Source: Spirodela intermedia (lineage: Eukaryota > Streptophyta > Magnoliopsida > Alismatales > Araceae). Taken from it: 64,000 bases of DNA. Location: contig LR746277.1 of assembly GCA_902729315.2 (NCBI GenBank), positions 3,601,001-3,665,000 on the forward strand, written 5' to 3'. Of the stretch, positions 36,633-48,800 are shown in pieces (position 1 is the first letter of the stretch; each line of letters starts with the position of its first letter). Under the pieces are notes generated by a model, which was given only the letters and a program-made list of their open reading frames with translations, had not been told where the DNA came from and searched no databases. Made by a program: the position numbers and the translations under genes.

Positions 36633-39600
36633 TCATACCGAGTTGGAGAAGTCCACGGGGCCGCGGGGGTCGTTGACTTGCAGGGGCTTCCGGTAGGACT
36701 GGAGCAGGAGAGAGGAGCATACGACGCTGATGGAGGAGGCGGCCATGCAGGCGCCCGCGAGCCACGGCGGCAGGCGGATCCCGGTGAACGGGAAGAGGAC
36801 GCCGGCGGCCACCGGGACCCCCAGCACGTTGTAGCCCAAGGCCCAGACGTAGTTCAGGCGGATCCTCGCGAGGGTCTTCCGGGAGAGATCGATGGCGGTG
36901 GCCACGTCCTCCAGGTTGCTCTTCATGAGCACCACATCCGCCGCCTCTATGGCCACATCCGTACCGGCGCCGATCGCCATCCCCACGTCCGCCGCCACCA
37001 GCGCCGGCGAGTCGTTCACCCCGTCGCCCACCATCGCTATCACCAACCCCTTCGCCTGCAGCACAAAGAAACAACCAACCAACCCATCAAGAAGCAGAAG
37101 AAGAAATCCTAAACTGTAGAGAGAAAGAGAGACCTGATCTTTCTCACCTGCAACTCTTTGATCTTCTCGGCCTTGCCAAGAGGGCTGGTCTCGGCGAAGA
37201 CGGTGGTGATGCCGACTTGCTCGGCGATGGCGGTGGCGGTCGCGAGGTTGTCGCCGGTGACCATGATGCTGGAGATGTTGATGGACTTGAGGTAGGAGAT
37301 GACGAGATCCGCTTCGGGCTTGGGGGGGTCCGCCACGGTGAAAGCTCCGGCGAGGGTGCCGTCGATGGCGACCAGGATGGTGGTCTGAGCTCGGCGCTCG
37401 GACTCCAGCATGTAGTCCTCCACTTCGCCGCCGATGGGGACCTGGAACTTGAGCATGAGCCTCCGGTTCCCGACCAGCACGAGCTTCCCGTTGACCCTCC
37501 CGCTGACGCCGGCGCCGGGGTGGACCTCGAAATCGTCGGCGGCTGCGGCGGCTTCCGCTCCGCGGTCCGGCGAGAGGCCATACTGCTGGCGGAGCTTCCT
37601 GGCATGATCCACGACGGCCTTCGCTAGAGGGTGCTCGCTGTTGGCCTGCACAGAAAGAAAGACGGGCATTGAAAAAGATGAAGAAGATGCTGGGATTAGA
37701 AAGACGGGCATAGTAGATTTCCAGGGGCTGACTTCCGCAGCGGCGACCATCTCGCAGAGGTATTGTAGGGGCACATTGGAGAACGCCTTGGAGTTGACCA
37801 CTACCGGTTTTCCCACCGTAAGGGTTCCCGTTTTGTCGAAGATGATAGTGTTCACCTGCATGGTGAGAGAGATCGTCAGAGAGAGAGAGAGAGAGAGAGA
37901 GAAAAGGGGGGGGGGGGGTTGTTGACTTGCCTTGTGGGCCTTCTCCAGGGCATCGCCGCCCTTAATGAGGACACCTTGAGAAGCACCTTTTCCGGTGGCC
38001 ACCATGACGGCCGTTGGAGTGGCGAGCCCCAGGGCGCATGGACAAGCGACGACTAAAACCGAGATCCCAAACTGCAGGGCCAGCTCAAAAGCGTCCATAC
38101 CCTTCGGGATCCAACTTCTCGGGTAGAGGTGAGCCTTTCCGGGGATAAGCCAACCGAGCCAAGTGAGCAGAGCAACGACCACGATCTAAAACGACGCAAG
38201 ACAGAGATCAACCCATATAGTTAACGGCTAGAAACATGGATATTTTCTTCGCATCAGAACATCAGAACTTTAGGCAGCTGATGAGAAAGAACTTACGGTT
38301 GGAACGAAGAATTTGGAGATCGTGTCAGCCAATTTCTGAACAGGGGCTCTAGCTAGCTGCGCAGCTTCCACCAGCTGAACAATCCGAGATAAGGCAGTCT
38401 CCGACCCGACATGTGTCACCTTCACCAGTATGCATCCATTCTCGTTCACAGTTCCACCAATGACCTGGTTTGAACAGGAAGAACATTACAGCGCACAGAT
38501 AATGTCAACAAAGGAGGAGTTCGACTGAAATTTTACTAAAATAGGGACCTTGTCTCCGGGTCTCTTTGCAATGGGCTTCGATTCCCCAGTGATCATGCTC
38601 TCATTGACATGGCTCTGGCCTCGGACAACAACACCATCAACGGGCACCTTCGTACCAGGGATTATCTTAATTATGTCATTTCTTTGTATCAATTGGGTGC
38701 TTATCTCCATCTCCGACATCACATTGCCATCCCTGTCCAGATTTAGTAAAAAGGCAGTATCGGGTGCAAGATCCGTCAACTTCGACAAGGCATCTGAGGT
38801 CTTCCCCTTTGCCATCACTTCAAGATATTTTCCCAGAAGAATGAAAGATATCAGCATGGCACTTGTTTCGAAGAAATCTTGGCCTTCAAATGAGTCTGAA
38901 GTTGCCGCTTTGATAACAATATATAGGGAGTAGAAGTAGGCAGAATTTGTTCCCAACCCAACAAGAACATCCATGTTAGCAGAACCACGCTTCAGAGCGT
39001 GATACGATCCAGCATAAAATCTGAAACAAGATCCACAGGTGTGAAGAGGACATAAACTTGCAAGAAGAAGAAGAGAATGCAGCTACAAAACTTCCCCAAT
39101 GAGGCAACAAAGGCAGACGAATACGAGAAACGTTTTAATAATGCCTCAGTCTCTTTTCAATTTAGAATTTTGAAACAAGGATTAGCATCAATTTCGCATG
39201 AACGATAAACGACAGAAAGGTGTTGCAGTTTCTAGCGGTGAACTTCATTGGACAACTTCAACTGATGTTAGACATTTATACATGCATACACACACACACA
39301 CACACACACATCGTTGGCTACCGAGCAGCATTTCACTGTTATACGGCGCATAGAACCAGTGGACTGTCTTCATACTACCAAGATGAGCCGAATCAAATCA
39401 ATGAAAGTATTCCATTGGATTTAAATGTCCACCAAATGCTACTTTAGCAATGACACCATATCAGTCACAAGCTATTTTCTTTATATAACTATATATCATT
39501 AAGTTGCTGCTTTTAATATCAGGAAACGCAATGAAAGGCTGCACCAAAAAGAAATCTCTCTTGATATCAACCTGTCTTGGGGGATAGGAATGACACTAAT

Positions 39601-41688
39601 GGAGAAAAAAGACAATCACAAGCATCACATGGAGATGCGTTTTTCAGTGTAAAATAGCAGTCTTCAGAGACTAAGATAAATGGTCGCCTCATAAAGTAAT
39701 ACACTACCTCTGCATAATATATATTATGACAAGTGTCATCATAAATTCAAAAGCACATCGATAACCCACAAGAATTGATTTTATTCCACAAAGTCGAAGG
39801 TGAAAATGAGGCAAAGCTGCCGATTTTAAGAATTGTAACGTTTTAAACGGGAAAAAAAGGTAATGATAGCATATGTAAAATATCCATGCATACCTCCACC
39901 CAATGATGAATTGAACAGGAGAGCAAAGCACCCATCTGAGTAGCAGTCCCACAGTAAGTTCGTTATAAATCCTCGAGCCTAACCACTTCCCAAATGGATG
40001 AATCATAGGGAGAACCATGGAGAAGAGAAACACTGGAATAGAGAACAGGCAGCTCCAAAGAAATTGGTTGCGATAACTGTGAACCTCATGTTGTCTTTCT
40101 GTTTCTCTGCGTTTAGGGGTGTACAAGAAAGCATCGTACAAGTTTGGGCTGCGTCCAGCCTCATGAATGCATTGTATGAGAGATCTTGGACCAGCCAGGT
40201 CAGAATCATATGTAACAGTTACCCTGTGCCCAACTGCATCCATTTCAACGATATTAACTCCTTCAAGTCCTTCAAGGGATGTTTGAATGATTCTAACATC
40301 TTCTATAGAGCGAATACCCTCAATCCTTAAATGAACCTTATTCACATCATCACCCGAGCTAATGAGATCAGTTCCGAATCCAGCATCTTCTATAATTTTT
40401 ATAAGTTGGACTGAATCAGTAATATTTGGGTCAAAGTGGATTTTCGCTTCTTCAAGTGCAAGACCAACTACAGCTTTTTTCACCCCCTTCACCATACTCA
40501 GAGATTGTTCAACAGATTCAGAACAGCTAGTACATGCCATTCCCTTTATTCTAATGCGGCATACAGCTACTTCTTGCTCAGTATTCTCAGCAACTTGAAA
40601 ATCCAAATCTTCTATCATTTTTCTGATTGTTTGCACCTGAGGAACCAAGTTAGTCCAAATAAAACTATACTTAGCACTCATTAAAAAAAGGCTTTATTGA
40701 CAGGACAGATGTCCAAATTGGAATATGATGTTTCATTTGAAAAAAAATCATCTAAATTCGTAAGAATTTAAGATAATGCATTGAGGGGCTCGAACTTAAA
40801 GCTGTTGTGCACTCATATATATCCAATTTTTTCATCAACAGTCACATTTTTATTATTTCTGACACACCATTTTTGATAATATTTCAGGGTCTATTAATTC
40901 TATATAGGGCAAAGAAATATTCCAATCAGTAAGTTGTGGCGTCATCTATTTTCTTCTTCGTTCCCTAATTACCAATATCATCAAATATCTTTCACATAGC
41001 TGTAATAGAAAATTGAGTTAAAAAGACATCCGAAGTACTAGGAAGAGCTAAAGAAAGTATGCAAATGGTGGAATGAAAAGGTGAAGAGACGACAAATATC
41101 CATCAAGATCACATTTTTGTTCATTGGATACCTCTTGGGAAATCATGATCTTTATAAAAGAAAGAAAACTCATATAAATTTCAACTTAGAAAAAAACTTA
41201 TGCCTTGTTAGTATTCACTAGATTATCCTAAAAATCCGGTAAACTGTATGACTCCTTAAAGACCATTACAATTCTACTTTCCAGTTCAACTTTCGAAAAG
41301 AGGGAGATAGATGGAGAGAGAGACAGGGAGAGATGAGGAGATGTTTAAATGAAATTAAAGCATAACTAATTCTTTCAAAGGCCAACATTCAGCATGTTCA
41401 CCAAAACGACGGGAAGCCACTTGACTAGAATTGGCTTACGCTGACTAGTTCCGGTCGGTATATAATCACAGCTTTGCCTTCAACTAATGACGCAGCAACG
41501 CTTTCAACTCCCCTGTGCTTCCCGATTACGGCTTCTAATGATGACACAGAAGAAGTAGATTTGGTGGCGAAAATTTTCAGCGTGACTGTCTTCGTTTTCC
41601 TGCCTTGCTTGACAGAAGGCAGATGGAAATCGACCAAAACACTTTCTGAAGGTGGTAGCAGTGGCTCCCTGAGGCCATTCGGTTCCAT
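36633..41688 (-). CDS. Heavy-metal P1B-type ATPase, Cu+-transporting, HMA4/HMA5-like
   Basis: Pumps Cu+ across a membrane using ATP. Known: rice HMA4 is vacuolar, while HMA5-type pumps detoxify or load copper in roots. Exons on the minus strand: 41688-41440, 40636-39894, 39020-38549, 38464-38297, 38185-37931, 37855-37733, 37645-37148, 37055-36633; 976 aa, phases consistent. Seen: N-terminal metal-binding domain 1 at about residues 35-83 lacks its CxxC (S44-T-S-S47 instead); domain 2 keeps GMACTSC (115-121); a third degenerate domain follows; A-domain TGES (about 475-478); channel motif CPC (592-594); phosphorylation site D636-KTGTLT; SEHPL in exon 7; GDGVND (846-851). Eight membrane helices are expected and hydrophobic segments fit. 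Intron 5 has a GC donor (AAG|GCAAGT). It lies head-to-head with OEP80. The start fits [12 protein letters not shown], similar in memory to rice HMA4. Confidence 0.94.
37876..37912. repeat. (GA)n plus G-run in Cu-ATPase intron 5
   Basis: Seen: GAGAGA repeat followed by a run of about a dozen G on the plus strand, inside the short intron between exons 5 and 6. On the transcribed strand this is a pyrimidine-rich C-run followed by CT repeats, close to the acceptor. Confidence 0.7.
39288..39310. repeat. (AC)n microsatellite
   Basis: Seen: about eleven CA units in the intergenic-like intron 2 of the Cu-ATPase gene. Likely polymorphic; no function inferred. Confidence 0.85.
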
Positions 41689-42800
41689 TTTTTTTGACCT
41701 GAAATTTTTTCAGGATTGCTCGTTATTAGATTGTACGAAAACTTATGGCATAAAATAGATGGATAAACTGAGTCCAGCTTCGCTCCAGGAACCAGAGAGA
41801 ATACCTACGCGCCCGGCCGGCAGCTTACCGAAAAATCGTTGGAACACCACCGAAATTCTAAAAGGTTCCCTTCTGAATTATCTGTTTTGCTTTTGCTCCA
41901 ACACAATCAGGAATTATAGATATATGAATAGGCATTCAAACTCATAAATGATACAGAAAGAGCGAGAGAGAGAGAGAGAGAGAATTTGAAGAAAATGAAT
42001 CAATCAACGTGGATCATCCAGACAGGTCGTACGCATCAAATAATTCTCGAACAGCATCACTTGCCTTCTGTGGTCTGATGTCAAACCAAAATCGTTAAAC
42101 GCTGACGCCGACACCAGGCCACCCAGTTCCTCCTGGAGGAAGGCGGCTAGGGCTTCAGCTCTTGTCTCCACAGCCTAGACGTAGGAAGGTGGCCTGCGCA
42201 GACGAGAAATCCTGCACACTCGATCTCCCCCCCACTTTCCCCTCTGGCGCCAACGGGCCTCCGTTATATCCTCCCCCGCCGTCATTTAAATTTAAATTCT
42301 CCTAACCGCAACGTCCTCCCCGCGTTGGAACGGGCTCTTAAGCGAAATAAAATAATTATCCACGAATATGACGTCACTAATGACGGAACCTTTTAACGAC
42401 ACGTGGTGCCTTGGCCACCACGCCAGTTGAGGTCTACTCAGACCGCACCTTGAGGTCACTTTCGAGCGTGCAGCCTAAAGGATGGTCAATGTTTATGATG
42501 CTTCGAGATTCTTCCATGCGCGTGAACGGCTAGGATTCGAACAAGGTATGGAAGGCCCATATCGGCCCAATAAAATTGGATGGGATGGGCCGGCCCATTA
42601 ACAAACTGTCCTCTTTCTCTGTATAACCGGCGGCCTTGAGCGGCATCTTCGGGTTGGAAGCTGGGCGCCGCCTGTGTTGCCCGGCTCTCCCACTGTTCCG
42701 GATGGATAGATGCAGAGGAGCGAGTACCTTGGGTAGGGTTTCTGTTTAGGTTCATCCGGGGGGGGAGCTCCTTGCGGAGGGGCGGCGGCGGGAGGAGAAG
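41689..42800. promoter_or_regulatory. Shared 1.1-kb intergenic region between divergent Cu-ATPase and OEP80 genes
   Basis: Seen: 1112 bp separate the two start codons. It contains a GA microsatellite (about 41958-41982), a palindromic TGACGTCA at 42369-42376 and a G-box ACACGTGG around 42399-42406. The two sites are about 23 bp apart. A weak TATA-like TGTATAAC lies near 42619, about 180 bp before the OEP80 ATG. Inference: a candidate bidirectional promoter; both genes may see the same bZIP sites. Confidence 0.5.
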
Positions 42801-45800
42801 ATGGCGAGAAATCGAGATGCCTGTTTTGTTTCCTCTTCTGTGAAGGTCTCGAGGTGTTCACTCTCGCCGTCGCTCGGATTCGGAGGAGACGACAGCGTCG
42901 TCCCGCAGAACTTGTGCTTCTGCCTGGAGAGAGGCGAAGCGGCCGCGCCACTCCCTTTCGCGTCCCGACTCCCTTTCGCCCGTCAGAATCTTAGCTTCCA
43001 TCTGCAGAGAGCCAGAGACTTGGTTCACCGGTTCGTCTCCTCTGTTCCATTTCCATGCGGCATTGGCTCTTCCATCCCTTTGTCTATCCTCTGTTCTCCG
43101 CTCTCGGGGGGGCAGGCCCGGGCGGAGCCCGAGCCTCCAGGCAATTACGCTCGACGGCACGGAAAGGAGGATGAAGAGAGGATCCTCATAAGCGAGGTCT
43201 TAATACGGAACAAGGACGGTGACGAGCTTGAAAGGGAAGACCTCGCGGCGGAAGCCTCGGCAGCGCTAAAATCATGCCGCCCAAACTCAGCGCTGACTTT
43301 GAGCGAAGTCCAAGAGGACGTGCATAGGATCATTGAGAGCGGATACTTCTTCTCCTGCATGCCTGTGGCTGTTGACACAAGGGACGGCATCCGGCTTGTT
43401 TTCCAAGTACATCGCTATCCCAGCTCAAATTTTGGTCGATATCAAAGAAATTTCTACAACACCAATGTCATCTCCGTATAATGCTTCTTACGGACTTGAT
43501 CCAATGCATAGTCATGTTTTTTTTCTTAACTGCTAACTGGATATTTATTTATTCGAATGAAATTAAGCTGGTTCTTTTGAGTGGGAAGAGGGTTTTGTAA
43601 AATTTGAGAGTAGAAACATGCCGGCCGAAAATCTTTGTGACGGTTCTCCAGTGTATTAACGCATTATATAAAATTGGCAAGCGTTGACTTTCTTTCTGGT
43701 TGAGGCACGACCGCGTGTACTTCCCGTTATGACATCTTGTCACTGGTTTATACAGCGGACAAAGGTCCATGGGTATAGCCTTCGAGTGACATTGACTGCT
43801 GACCCTTGGGGCAGGGAACCAGCTCACATATTAGAAGAGTTGTCGCTATCCCTACTCATTTTTAGCGTGTTGGTGGCCCTCTTTTTATGTTTTCTAAGAT
43901 AGGAAAAAGTAGATCGGCATGGGTTTTATGAGGTGGTTGCATGATCTCCAGGTGAATCTAATAATCCAAGTCTTTTGGCACTCTTGGTTATGTTTCTGGT
44001 AGCTGTGTCTAAACTTTATGGGTCCTATTTACGTTTAACAATAATTTTTTTTCTATGTTTCGCTCAATTTATGGTCTCAGTACAGTAGGAAACTTATTAT
44101 AGTTTAGTCCTAGAATTTCTCCGTTCTTTGCTGAGGAGTTTAGTCCTAGTATAGTGTGAATTTACCATTGCTACTTGCCCATTCTTTCTTTGGTTATCTT
44201 AGTTGATCTTTTTCGCCTCTCTATTTTTTACATGACTTTGTTTGACTTGGTACAAGGTAGAACCGAATCAAGAGTTTCAAGGATTAGTATGTGAGGGAGC
44301 AAGTGTGTTACCTTCAAAGTTCTTGGAGGATGCGTTTCGTGGTGGATATGGTAGGTTATGTAGCGTTTTCCCGTACATTGTAACCTTGTTTCCTTGGTTT
44401 TTCTACACATTAGAAAGCATTGTCATGTTTACCATGTGAGAGGTTTTATTTGATTGAAGTTTTTGATGTTAAGTTATGCAGGAAAAGTGGTCAATGTACG
44501 GCATCTAAATGATGTTGTCAATTCTGTGAATGGATGGTACGCGGAGCATGGGCTTTTTGGTTTGGTCAGTGCTTGCTCAGTTCTGAACTTTTTTTTTATG
44601 ACAAGATGCTTGTATAAACTAAGTTTTTAGTCATAAATGGGTTTATACTGATTTATTTGCAACTTAGTTTTGACTTGTTTAGATTTTTATAGGTATCAGG
44701 TGTGGAGATCCTTTCAGGTGGGATTATCAGACTGAAAATCTCGGAAGCTGTGGTGAATGACATCACATTGAGATTTCTTGACAGAAAAACGTGAGTATAT
44801 ATCCCTTCATTGATGTGTCGCTTTGAAAAGTTGTAAAACGTAGCTGAAATGGTCGAGGCAATGGTTGTTGATTACCCTTCTGATACTGCTAGTGGTGAAC
44901 CTACTACTGGGAAGACAAAGACTGAGACTGTGCTTCGACAGCTAACTACGAAGAAAGGACAGGTACAAACTGAAATTGTCTCCATCTTCTTTTGTTCCTT
45001 TCCTTCTGATTACTGTTACCGTATTTACTGTCTTTTGCGTGGGTGTGCATTTATTTAAAGAGGGGTAGATGAATTCTTTGTGTTTTTTTTTTTTTTTTTT
45101 GGAATGTAAGTGTGTTTATCACCATGTCTGTCATCTTTGCACTTTATGACCGAGTGTTTTATTGAGGAAACGGTAGTGTGTTCGTGGATTCAAACAAAGA
45201 ACTATTTTTTGAATAAGAAATAAGCACTTAAAGTTGTATGAATTTCCACTGTTAATGTGGTGTACCTTCGGTAGCTGTTATCTGTTATTATCCCACAGTT
45301 ACCCAGTTTGCATTTTCTGGCTTACTCTTTCGTCCTCTGATATTCTATCTGACATTGTTGGAACTTGATAAATGCTGTTGGTGAATTTTGGATTCGACAT
45401 TTATCAATGGAGTGACAATTTTCCATTCTGTGTCTTCATTATTTGAATCGCAACGCAGGTCTACAGTTTGCTTCAAGGAAAACGAGATGCTGAGACAATA
45501 TTAACTATGGGAATCATGGAAGATTGTAGTATTATTCCCCAGCCTGCTGGAGGTAAAACTTTTTTAAATGGAACTGGCTGAACCACTCTGTCGATATGGA
45601 TTTCAAATTATATTATTCAGTATAATTATTTGGTTTCTGTGCTTGAGTGTAACTCTTTGACTTTGTGCTATAAGCATCCAAGTGATCCATTTGCTGAACT
45701 TATTATACTGATGACGATTTGGATCATATTTAAGGATATGGTTTCGGATCCTTGAATAAGTAAATGATCATGAATACTTATTAATTAAATAACTAATAAC

Positions 45801-48800
45801 ACAATAAGGAAAATTTATTATCATTGTGGGGATTCCACGTAATTTAATTGTATGGAAAATAAAAATAAAAATGATCTAAGAGCATCTTGAAAATAAGAGG
45901 GAAAGAGGGAAGCTGGAGAGAAAAGAGAGGGCCAACTTGGCCGCAGTATTGAGCTGCACCTGCAGCTTGCATCAGCGTTGCTCTTTGATAATTATGTTGG
46001 GCAGGGGGTACAGAAGTTTACATTTATTGTCCCACACAACTGGCGCAGGGATCAGAGGCCCATCTCGCAGTTTGCGTGCTAATGCACTTCACTTACAATC
46101 CTAGAGGCATTCAAGAGAAGTATTTCCATGTTTTTGTATAGAATGAGGGAGCTCGAGCTGTCGCATCGTTGTGTAAAGGTTTTATTTACGGAAGAAATCA
46201 GGGTGTTCCTCCACGAAATGTTCATAATTAGGAGGATTAAAAGTTAGACATTTTTCCAAAAAATGACACTAAATCCACTCTATTTTTTCTTTCTCTTTCA
46301 CGTATGTGATCGATGGAATGAATATTTTCGGAAATGATAATGACTATGGGGGGTAAGCAGCTACACCTCCCAATAACTCCAAATGGTGGCCGTTGTGAGC
46401 TAGTTTAGAGTTACGACCTTACTGATGCTAGGGAAGTTGTGGTGGCTGCAAATGCCTTGGACCATTTGGCTGCTGTCGATGAGCATAAATTTTCTCACTA
46501 GTCAAAAACGTTTTTTTCTCGTTGATTAATTGCTCGTATCTTTGTCCTTCCATTTTTCTGTGATGCTAAAGGCGGTTACTTTGTCATCTTAGATACTGGA
46601 AAGGTTGATGTTATAATGAATCTTGTTGAAAGACCTAATGGAGGTCTATCAGCTGGTGGTGGGATCTCCAGTGGGTATGTGTTCTCACAGCATCATTTGA
46701 TCGCATTAAAATGGATGTCTGTGCATGAGAACATCAGTTGCTAGGCACAGTTTGTCATATTCATACTTGGTCTCAAAACGTGCAGGATAACTGGTGGCCC
46801 TCTATCAGGACTGATTGGGAGGTAAAACTCCAAGCTATGTTGTGCTTCGGTTACCTTACTAATATGACATTCGTTTCCTTCATATTTTTATGTGTACATA
46901 GTACTTTTCCATAAATGCTATGGAGTAAAGCTGTTTGATGGTATACATACTATATGATTCTAATCTGTCTTTACATTGAGCACATATCTTTTGAGTCATT
47001 CCAAAATAGTGTGCCGTACTTTTGACCTTTTTCTTAGTTGATCCTTGTTGATTTCATCTGTGTCATCAATGAAATAGTTGTATTACCTACCACCCTTTAA
47101 GTTGAAGAGGAAAAGAAGTTTTAGGTAAAAACTTCTGCAAAACTAAGAGTTGTTCAGAAGAGATTTTCTTTATTTTTTAGAACTTGGTAGTTGCTGAATT
47201 CACTGTGAAACCTACCACAAGTGCGTAGTTGGAAAATACACGCAAAGTACCATGCAGACTCACCTCGGCCGTGACAAGAGGTTCAAGTTCTATTTAAATC
47301 ATAATACACTGAAATTGCGTACGCAAATGTTTACAAGGTCTCCTCGTCCATGCCGAAGATAACAGAAATCCCTCAGTCAGGTTTCCGAAAGTGATTGCTT
47401 GGTTTTGTTTCAATGACTAAGTGCTCTGAGGATCCACTTATTTATTTGCATATAGTGGCAGCTTTCACTTCTGTTACTTTGTACGCAAAACATGGGTCCT
47501 TATTAGTGACAGTGACCACTTTTGACAATCCATTCATGTTGTCTATTTTGATTGTTGAACGTATCATTTTCCATTAAGTGGAACGGGTTCTATGGCATTG
47601 GGTGACCCTCACCCTCTACCGTTAATTCTGTTTCCCTCCTGAAATTTTCAGGCGGTGAAAAGTCGCAATTTTATTTCCCTGTTTATCTTTGTTCCTCATT
47701 CGCTTTGCTGTATAGGTAGACATTCGAGATTGATTATGCTTAAATAATTAGAGGGAAGAAGAGGATGAAAGAATGATGATTCAGTCTAGATCACCACTAT
47801 GAGATGCTCATTCTTTTATTTTCCTTGTTTGGCTGTCACTGTTTGACCATTGGGTGCATATGCCGTCTGGCATTACTGTGCAAAATGGCTGATGGCAATG
47901 TAGCCCTGTAGATTATCCAGTGTTGCTGGTAAATATAAGATAACTGGTATGTGCTCTCATCATGTTACAGTGCCCGGTGTCAAACTGCTGCAGTAGCCAT
48001 GTTCACTGTCTCCGATGCATTAGTTATCGTTTGTGATAGAATTGATCTTGTACATATAAGATAACATGTGCAACAATCTTCAACAAGTCCATTGCTGAAA
48101 GAAGGTCGTGCTTTATTCCATTGATCACATGCTGGTTCTATGAGAAGAAACAATGAAATATGACTGACATGGAACCAACCATATGGTTCAGGGACTGGTA
48201 TTCCTGGTTGAGCTGGGTTGTTTTCCTGATGCCAAAAGGTTGAAGTCTTCTGGTTTTGATAACATGTTGACAAGATTGTTTAATTGATTGTTAATTCTTG
48301 TGAGTGCATGCACTTTCATGACCCACTGCTTCAATTGGACTAATTTAGGTGAGATTTATGGTACGAAATATGAGTAACTTGCCTCATCTTACACTAATAA
48401 GTTGATGGGTATACCTTGACATAATCTGCTTACATTTTTGTCCCCAGCATTGCCTATTCTCATCGAAACCTGTTTGGGCGGAACCAGAAGGTCAACTTTT
48501 CAATGGAGAAGGGACAAATTGACTCGATAATTCGCATGAATTATACGGATCCGTGGATTGAAGGAGATGATAAGCGAACATCTAGATCAATCATGGTTCA
48601 GGTGTTTGAAGAGTTTTTGCTTTCAGTCTTCTCAATTTGTGCGTTGATGCATCTCTGTGAGACATCTTTCTTGTTGTGGAGTAGACTTCGACAACTCCTG
48701 GAACACTTGTGCATGGTAATGGTCAATCTGACCATGCTAACGTGACAATTGGACGAGCCACGGCTGGAATTGAGTTTGGTCGACCTCTGAGGCCTAAATG

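Noticed and set aside
42525-42560. B-box-like GTTCGAATCC on the minus strand
   Set aside because: The would-be T stem does not pair (two mismatches in five) and no cloverleaf can be drawn.
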